A stretch of 64,000 bases of DNA, taken from Allantophomopsis cytisporea. Lineage: Eukaryota > Ascomycota > Leotiomycetes > Phacidiales > Phacidiaceae. This document shows, one piece after another, positions 56,675 to 64,000 of this stretch (positions are counted from its first letter, which is position 1; every line of letters starts with the position of its first letter). The DNA lies in contig CP103036.1 of assembly GCA_024752435.1 (NCBI GenBank), positions 682,001 through 746,000 on the forward strand, read 5' to 3'. The notes below the pieces were generated by a model. That model had not been told where the DNA came from. It searched no databases and worked only from the letters and a program-made list of their open reading frames with translations. The position numbers were made by a program, and so were the translations under genes.

Positions 56675-57628
56675 TCCCACAAAGTCTTAAGCAAAAATTC
56701 GGAGTCTCATCATAGATTTCGTAGGCAAAGCGAATTGATGCAAAAATTGATTGAAGTTTTGATATCGATAAATTATGCAAGATCCGCTTGGTCAAAATGG
56801 GGCCAATTACATGACAATAGCTTCTAGAATATTGCCATAGACCGGATGAACGCACGAAGCAGAATCATCGAGTCAGGTGCTGATTCATTCCAAAGAAACA
56901 AATTTAGTGCCTTTTCATGTTCTTTGATCGAGCCAGGATATTTTCCGCATCAACATATTGCATGCTGACAATTATACACTAGATTTTATGGTGTGTTGCA
57001 AAGCTGCACAAACAAAGGTCCGGATAGAGCTCGAACAAGGATAGTCAACCCCAAAGTCAAACATGCCTGCACCCGCATATCGTGGCCGATGAAAGAAGGT
57101 GCTCACTTTTTCTCAGCCTTGTATGTCTCCCCATCACCATACCTGACGAAAGGCTGGATTGGATTCGAGAATAAAAGGGTGGGAATCAGAAAATATCAAT
57201 GCAGAACAAGTATTGAAAATGAGTGTTTGAATAATTCCGACGAAGATACAGAACCATACAAAGTATGAGCAGGGAAAGAATAATGTTGAATATCTAGGTA
57301 CTCGTACTTACATGAGATACCAAAGCCAGAGTGGGCCGACTTACCGTTGTGGTGACCTTTTGTCTGACCAGATGAGTAGCCATTCAAGAGGCAACACAAC
57401 TCGAGCGAGAACAGGACGATGGAAGAATCGGTGGATGCAGGCACTGACAACTGTACAGCCGGGCAACGAATGATATCGTAGATATATTTGGAGAGACATG
57501 GTGAGTGGCCACAGAGTTGCGGGAGACAGCATGAGAAAAGCTCATACGAAGGTTAATAGAGTGCTAGCAACATCGGTGCGTAGGATGAAATGGGTGAGAA
57601 GAGGACTGAGGTACAGAAAGAAAATGAC

Positions 57629-57661
<33 letters not shown>

Positions 57662-59049
57662 GGAGAGGGAGAGTAGAAGTCATATCAGGCACACACACGT
57701 CGAGTAAGAGAGAGAGCCGGATGCTAAGAGAAAGAAAAGGTTGACCGACCAGTTCGTGTGTATCTTCCTTTTCTTGCAGGGAAGCACAACGCAGCTGCAC
57801 ACCCTTGTTCGTTCCCGCATTCAGCTAGAGCGGGGTAGCAGCATGTCGACGACTACACACCTTCAACTCTACCACTGCCCATCATGATCCAATCAAACAA
57901 CCACAGCATATTATTCCGTCTGCGCCCTTTGGATTCCGATGAATGAGATCTCGACTTGATGGCAATATATGCATAAGCTGCATATGTGTAATATCTGCAT
58001 ACTGCCAAAAATCATGGACCTTGACTCAATCAAGTCAATCAAATCGTTCATCATGCTTAATGTCATGTACCGTGTTCGTGTTAACACGACAAATATCTCG
58101 AGTGACCTAAGCAGCGGTCTGGTGTAAGCATATAGCCAAATCCTGGACTAGAATACCAGCACACGGCTTTCACTTACCGTTGTGCTTTCTACTGTCTGTC
58201 AACATGACGCCCACCCCTAGGCATCGTGATGCCGAGCCTTGCAGATTGTCACCTATCAACCTGTCAGTGGCGCTTCTTTCTTATCCCTCTCATCAGCTTT
58301 GCCAGGATTCGCGGATTCTTCTCAGGAGCCTCGCCACGGGTGAAGAGTGGCTTTGTGGCGTCGTATATGCGATGTTTCTCGTCTTTCTATGTGGAGGTTA
58401 GAGGCTCTGCGGTCCTGTTTCTGCTCTTGGGACCTGTTACCGGGATGCGGGTCGGCTTGAAGACAACATGACTGCTACCAAGTCCACTTCTCGACGTGAG
58501 ACTTGCATAATAGCGTGACAGCCATCGTTGTACGCCGTAAATGTGGAGTAGATTTCCCTGCTGCTCTGCTCTTTAGGGCGGAGAAACTCCATTGGTATGT
58601 CCGAATGCCGGGAAAGCATGATAGGCTATGCCAGGTATGAACCATACCTCTCATGTCGTATTTTATGTAAGTTGAGGCATCCATCGTGGATTCTCAAGCC
58701 TTCAGATTTTCCGGGCTCTACTTGCGTCCTCATGGATATAAGGCCTGTTGCAACATGCCCATTCTCTGCACGTTCTTTCGTTCGGGTTGATATGTGGTAA
58801 AGTCTTTTGCCCATTGGCTCATAACCGTCGTCATCTCAACTGATCCTTGAGAAAATCAGGAAATTCCCAGTCGTTACATCAGAGCATTATTATCACTGAG
58901 TGGCCTGGTATGGCATTGTAACAATCTAGATAGGCAGCTATCCATACCGTTCTCAACACTTCCGCACGGTTTGTAGCATCGCCATTGTTGTAACAAACCA
59001 CTCACTCTTTTCCTGCGAGGCTCGAAATTCCTTCGAGATCGTTTTCAGT
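56675..59049. other. Intergenic, 2.4 kb
   Basis: No supported gene. Contains the GTGAGA array (57631-57673). Probably includes the promoters of both the minus-strand kelch gene and the plus-strand adhesin, which diverge from here. Confidence 0.5.
57631..57673. repeat. GTGAGA-type hexanucleotide array, about 7 units
   Basis: Tandem GTGAGA units drifting into GGGAGA at the right end. Purine-rich simple repeat in a shared divergent intergenic region. Confidence 0.85.
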
Positions 59050-62000
59050 ATGGGCAAGTTGAGTGATATGTGGGTGATCGCTCTCTTGATCGCCATGGCT
59101 AGCGCCAGCGGCAATGTCAACAATCATAATAGAAGACGTTGGAATCCAACGACGACGACAAGCAATGGTTATAGCAATTCAACCACCACCACCGAGGCAT
59201 CCACTTGCCAACCAACTACGATCTTTTCGACTGAGACTTGCTGGGAAACAACTACCAAAATAGAGACATGTTATGTTACAGTGACTACAGATCATGACAT
59301 CTGGAAAACAATCACTCAGAAGTATGCCAGTTTTGTATTATATATATTTGGATATGTTACTGACTAAATATTAGCTACACAACAACTCAATGGTATGGAT
59401 ACCAGAATTCAGCAGAATATTTCAGAAATTGAAAACATACAGGTCTCCAACGACAATAACGAAAACTCTCGAGATCAATTTTACTATCACTTCTAATATT
59501 TGGAACACTGTTACGGATACGGTGGGGGCCACACGTATTGTTGGAGATCGCGGTCATGCTAATGGTTTCAGGTCACTTCTGAAATATGGAATAATGAGAC
59601 AATTACAAGCACAGATGTCGAAACTTCAACGGTAAATTATCTCTACAACAATCAATCGTATATATTTTGATACTGATGGATCGCCCAGACAGTCAGCACG
59701 GATCTTGAATATAGCACAATTATCTCTCAAACGAACTACACAGCTACAGATACAGTAAGTTGAAGTCCTTTGAATTATTTGGGGATTTTTATTGAAGGCA
59801 TCTAGGTCACTAGTGATGTGTATAGCACCGCAACCGATACGTACGTATGTTTCATAATCTGGTGTTCATTTCCTTTGTTCATTCCAATAATCATATCCGG
59901 TAGCTCAAGGAGCATGGTGACTATGATGCCGGAGAATAATAATGACTATACTTAACAAAGAAAACATTGAGAGATAATGATCAAAGAGATAGAACAATTT
60001 ATTCCAATACTAACACATACCCTTATAGCATCATTTCCACCAAGGTAGAGGAGGTTACTTGCACGGAATACATCACGACGGTAAGTCAGCATAGTTTACT
60101 TTAATTTATTCTACCAATACTGATTCCGCGAATAGTCATATCCAATTACCACAACGGTGACAACGGCCACTGGGTATAATCCCTCAAAAGATTTATTTGG
60201 ATAAGCACACATACTGATAATATTCAAAGCTACCCAGTCACTACTACGTACTGGACGACCTTCACAAGTCCGACAACATTTATATCATACTCTACAGTGA
60301 CTGATGAGACTACAACTACAAGCCCAACAACCATTTTGTCGTACTTCACAGTGACTGAGACCGATACGGTAACAACGACAGTCTTGAACGGTACAACGGT
60401 AAGACTCCATTGCTAATCACTACTACTTGAAGACCAATCTATAGGGTTTTGTCATTAGATGTGGACACAAGCAGAGTGGTCTATATAAAGCAAGTTATAA
60501 GCTGACAATTCGCAAAAGATCTGGAAGACAATCACAATAGATCACTATACCACCACGACAGATATCTCAACCGAGTATTCCGTGTCCACCACCACCGACT
60601 ATACTACGAGCATTATCAAAACGGAGATCTACAGTACGGAATACGATATCTCGACAAAATACTCAACAATCATATCAGATATCTACATCACGGACACTGA
60701 GACCGAGACCGAGTATTCTGCTACCACGAAGGACTTTTACAACACCCTTACGGACACTGTCACGGTTACGTCGGATATCTATAGCACAGAGGTTGACACT
60801 GTCACCATCATCTCAGACATCTACAGTACAGAGACAGATACTGAGACTGTCACCTCGGACTTCTATAGCACGGAGACTGATACCGCGACTATCACCTCGG
60901 ACTTCTATAGCACGGAGACTGATACCGCAACTGTTACTTCGGATTTCTATAGCACAGAGACCAAGACGGACACTAAGACGGACACTGCGACTGTCACATC
61001 TGATATCTACAGGACGGAGACTGACACTGCCACCATCACATCAGATATCTACAGTACAGAAACAGATACGGTTATCGATTATTCTCCAACCACTGTTCAT
61101 GAGATATCTGTGACCACAACTGATATCTACGTTACACATACGGCAACTATAACCGATTACTCTACAACCACTAGCTATAGCATTTCTGTGTATACTTCGA
61201 GCTATCCGGTCACCACCACGATGCATTCAACGACGACTATTACCAAGCCTGGCGGTTATTTCTATTCCACCGTGACTAAAACTCTTACAGTCTGGCTCCC
61301 AACCACGCTCACTGAGACCTACACAACGACAAGTGTAACGGCTATTCCATCCACAATAATTATTACGTCAACTCAACCGGGAAGCACAGGCACAATGACG
61401 ACGACAGAAAGCCTCCCTGGAAGTACTGGAACCACCACCACGACAGAAATCCTCCCTGGAAGCACTGGGACTACCACGAAAACAGAAAGACTTCCCGGAA
61501 GCACTGGAACTACCACCACGACAGAAAGCCTCCCTGGAAGCACTGGAACCACGACGACGACAGAAAGTCTCCCTGGAAGCACTGGGACCATCACGACAAC
61601 AGAAAGCCTCCCTGGAAGCACTGGGACTGTCACAACGACCACAACAGATATCTCAACTTCTGTGTTATCGATTCTTGAAACTATCTCTGCAACTATAACA
61701 GACACGCTCGTTGATACAATTACGTTATCTGGCTCGACTTATACAACTACTCTATCTGGGTATTCAACTACGGTCATACTTCCTCCGGTGACTATCACCA
61801 CTACATACTCGTCAATTTCCACGGAACTCCCTGCCACTGTAACCAGCACCTACTCGACTATATCTACCGCAACGCCTGCTACCTACACTTACCCAGTCTC
61901 AATATCTACACTCGAGATTCCATTACCCACTACTATCCTTGTAACGTGTAAGTGGTTCATAACTTCCAAATCATACAAATTATATTGATCATACATACAG

Positions 62001-63592
62001 TGCAAGGTTCGACGTATACGGTTTCTGAGTCAGGATCTTTAACAACGGTTACCCAGAGTGGTTCAACAGCAAGCATCACACTACCAGTGCAGACGGTAAC
62101 GGCTCCAGGAACAACTGTGGAAATCTCTGGCTCAACGGTCACGGAATCTGGGACAACAGTCATTGTCCCAGCTGTAACGCTCACTGTTTCTGGAGAAACA
62201 ATCGTAGGTCCTGGATTGACAGCAACAACCACCGTGATATCATCTGTGACCGGAGGGTCTCAAATTATAACTGTGCCAGCTTCTGGAACCACGGTCACAA
62301 CCACTCAATATGTGTCTCTTTCATCTATAGTAGTCTGTCCAACCTTGATAGTCAATCCAACTTACACAGCGCCAACACCATTGCCCACTGATTATACTTG
62401 GGGTTGTGCTCCTGGATTTCTTTGTACTCCGCCAAAGCCTGACGGCTGCAATATTCAAGCTGGGCCACCTGCGGATAGCTACTATTGTCAACCATCGGAA
62501 TGTAAACCCGTAACTCCATTCACGAAGCCAGACAATTGGGGAGCTGATATTACATCTAACATCACCTCTTACTACCCCCTGGAAGATGATTATTTCAACC
62601 TGGCACCTCCAGAATTTGGCCTTAGTTACGATATATTTGCTGAAGAATTGGTGACTGTGAGTTTCATTGCATCTAATGGAGATGTAGGAATCAGCAGCTA
62701 TTATACTGGGGACTGGTCTTCACAGGCATCTATTACCGAATACCCTCCTCCAAGCTCTGCACAGTCAACTCCTAGCAGTGTTAGTCTTCCTCCAGCTAGC
62801 AGTTCAGGGTGGTCATCTTGGTCTCGACGGGCTATCTTACGCAGAGATTCTACTATTCCATCTATGTGCTACAACGAATGCAACAACTGTATGCTCGAGG
62901 CAGAAAACACTGGGAAGACCCCGCAACTATGTGAAAGTGGATCTGCCTTCCAAACGGATCTCACAGGTTGTAAGAAGTGCATAATAGCTCACTCATCCCA
63001 GAAAAGCACATCGAGGGTTAGTCAGCCACCACAGTTTCAGCAGTTCATCAATTACTGCACTGGTAGTGCTGCGGTTTCTCCACCTTCTGGTGGCTCTTCT
63101 CTGGCAAGTGAAATAGCTTCATCCACTGCCGCTTCTAGCTCGACGGCTGTGCCGGAGGCTTCACAAGCATCTGCGAACCCGGGCACTTCAGCAGTAACTT
63201 CAGCAAATGCTCCAAGTTCTTCGACGGCATCCACCACAAGCGTTTCTGAGCCAGCTTCATCCAGCGCCACCGCGACTTCTTCCGTGCAAAAGAGCGCTAC
63301 CAGTACTTCCAGCGCTGCCAGTACTTCCAGCGCTACCAGAACCTCCAGCACTAGTAACACAGGCAGTTCCGTATCCTCAAATCCATCTTCACGCACATCA
63401 GTTACTTCGACAACTTCACACTCTTCCCTATCGTCGTCATCTGAAAAATCGTCAACTAGCTCAAAAATCACATCTACAAGTGGAACTACCGCATCCTCTA
63501 CAGTGTCATCGACGTCGAGCCTGGGCGATAAGCTCGTCCCAAGATCTTTCTCATTGTTAGCCCTTATTTGGGCATTAATATGGCTTGCATAA
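59050..63592 (+). CDS. Thr/Ser-rich repetitive cell-wall (adhesin-like) protein, probable GPI anchor
   Basis: Eleven exons join in phase: 59050-59321, 59375-59392, 59443-59521, 59572-59631, 59689-59754, 59806-59840, 60029-60080, 60136-60173, 60230-60398, 60519-61947 and 62001-63592, giving 1269 aa. Residues 1-20 form a signal peptide (DMWVIALLIAMASASG). Most of the protein is Thr-rich and would be heavily O-mannosylated. It contains degenerate TDT.TVTSD.YSTET units of about 15 aa, then seven LPGSTGT-type units of 13 aa, then a T/V-rich beta-like region. Two Cys-rich patches follow (CAPGFLCTPPKPDGC; CYNECNNCMLEAEN through GCKKCI). A Ser/Thr stalk ends in a hydrophobic tail SFSLLALIWALIWLA with no charged residue after it, as in GPI precursors. 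Role in adhesion or wall structure is inferred from architecture. The small 5' exons are the least certain part of the model. Confidence 0.75.
60740..61070 (+). repeat. Intragenic 45-bp repeat array (TDT.TVTSD.YSTE units)
   Basis: About eight imperfect units inside exon 10, each encoding a SD(I/F)YSTETDTATVT-like 15-mer. Copies near 60850-60950 are almost identical, so the array is prone to length change. Confidence 0.8.
61374..61646 (+). repeat. Intragenic 39-bp repeat array (LPGSTGTTTTTES units), 7 copies
   Basis: Seven 13-residue units starting (Q/L)PGSTGT and ending TTTES or a variant. Third codon positions differ moderately between copies, so the array is not brand new. Confidence 0.85.
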
Positions 63593-64000
63593 TAAGTAAC
63601 AGGGAGGAGGGATAATAAGCATAAATATGTTGGGGCGTTTGTGTGGCTTTTAATTTTGATTTGTTTTCGGCAAGAATATAGTATAGTGTAAAGCAATAAT
63701 ATAATTGTACACTTGATTTGTAAAATATAGTACGAGGTCGTAACATATAGTCGTAACATATATAAGTGGTGGTGATATTAAATTTATGTATGGGAAATAG
63801 CCTTGATGCATTGTTCTTGATTGATCGAAGGTGTATAGAATGTTTCGTGAGATCCGGCAGATATCGGTCATAAATTATTATTCATCGTTGTTACAAAGAA
63901 GTTTTGTGATTGTCTTAACTTCACGACTTCTCTGTCCAGCTCAAGGCGTTGATTGATGTTTCCGGGCACATATCAGTGGGTGTAACTGTGGATGTTGTAG
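63593..64000. other. 3' flank of the adhesin gene
   Basis: AT-rich DNA without a supported gene up to the window edge. Confidence 0.6.

Noticed and set aside
61373..61705. 110-codon minus-strand frame of VVVVVPVLPGRLSV repeats
   Set aside because: Antisense reading of the adhesin 39-bp array.
63052..63759. 235-codon minus-strand frame rich in Glu/Val/Leu
   Set aside because: Antisense of the Ser/Thr-rich stalk of the adhesin, where Ser/Thr codons give open frames on the other strand.

Overview
The window is nuclear DNA of a filamentous ascomycete. Genes are split by short GT-AG introns (mostly 48-75 nt) with CTAAC/CTAAT/CTGAC-like branch sites. The protein set is typical of Pezizomycotina: mannitol-1-phosphate dehydrogenase, a DUF7918-like protein, a Thr-rich GPI-type wall protein and a kelch-repeat membrane protein. 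The overall feel is leotiomycete-like (Botrytis/Sclerotinia relatives), but that placement is an inference without any search. I see no rRNA, no convincing functional tRNA, no CRISPR and no intact transposon. Exon boundaries below were joined by hand and checked for reading-frame phase.

Layout. 0-13 kb: SDHD (succinate dehydrogenase anchor, +), a 2.7 kb gene-poor stretch, PAH1 (lipin-type phosphatidate phosphatase, -) with hexanucleotide arrays upstream, a poorly resolved 3 kb stretch with exon-like fragments, and a large FN3/coiled-coil membrane protein (+). 12.6-21.7 kb: a gene-poor, AT-rich tract with degraded-repeat character. Inside it are three members of a small single-helix membrane protein family, two of them broken. 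21.7-31.9 kb: ROK1 (+), a fourth, intact family member (+), then BAP31, DUS3 and a DUF7918-like gene (all -). 34-39.2 kb: SEC27 (beta'-COP) and mannitol-1-phosphate 5-dehydrogenase (both -). 39.2-56.7 kb: a Ser-rich unknown protein (+), a type I membrane protein (-), an HD-domain hydrolase (-), a BTB-like protein (+), a peroxisomal enoyl-CoA hydratase-type enzyme (-), a single-pass PPxY protein (-), a rhodanese/Cdc25-like protein (-), an orphan coding segment (-) and a kelch membrane protein (-). 59-63.6 kb: an 11-exon Thr-rich adhesin-like protein (+).

Most genes are independent housekeeping functions (respiration, lipid synthesis, ribosome biogenesis, tRNA modification, ER and Golgi traffic, mannitol metabolism), not a pathway cluster. 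The most interesting signal is the dispersed family of 97-residue single-TM proteins between 14.2 and 25.3 kb. Two intact copies on opposite strands share the same length, a 7-nt first exon, phase-1 introns, an N-terminal (S/T)TDT motif before one hydrophobic helix, a WL.(F/Y)R(R/K)P cap and a distal EDTF motif. Two further copies are pseudogenes that carry TAG exactly where the intact copies have the tryptophan.
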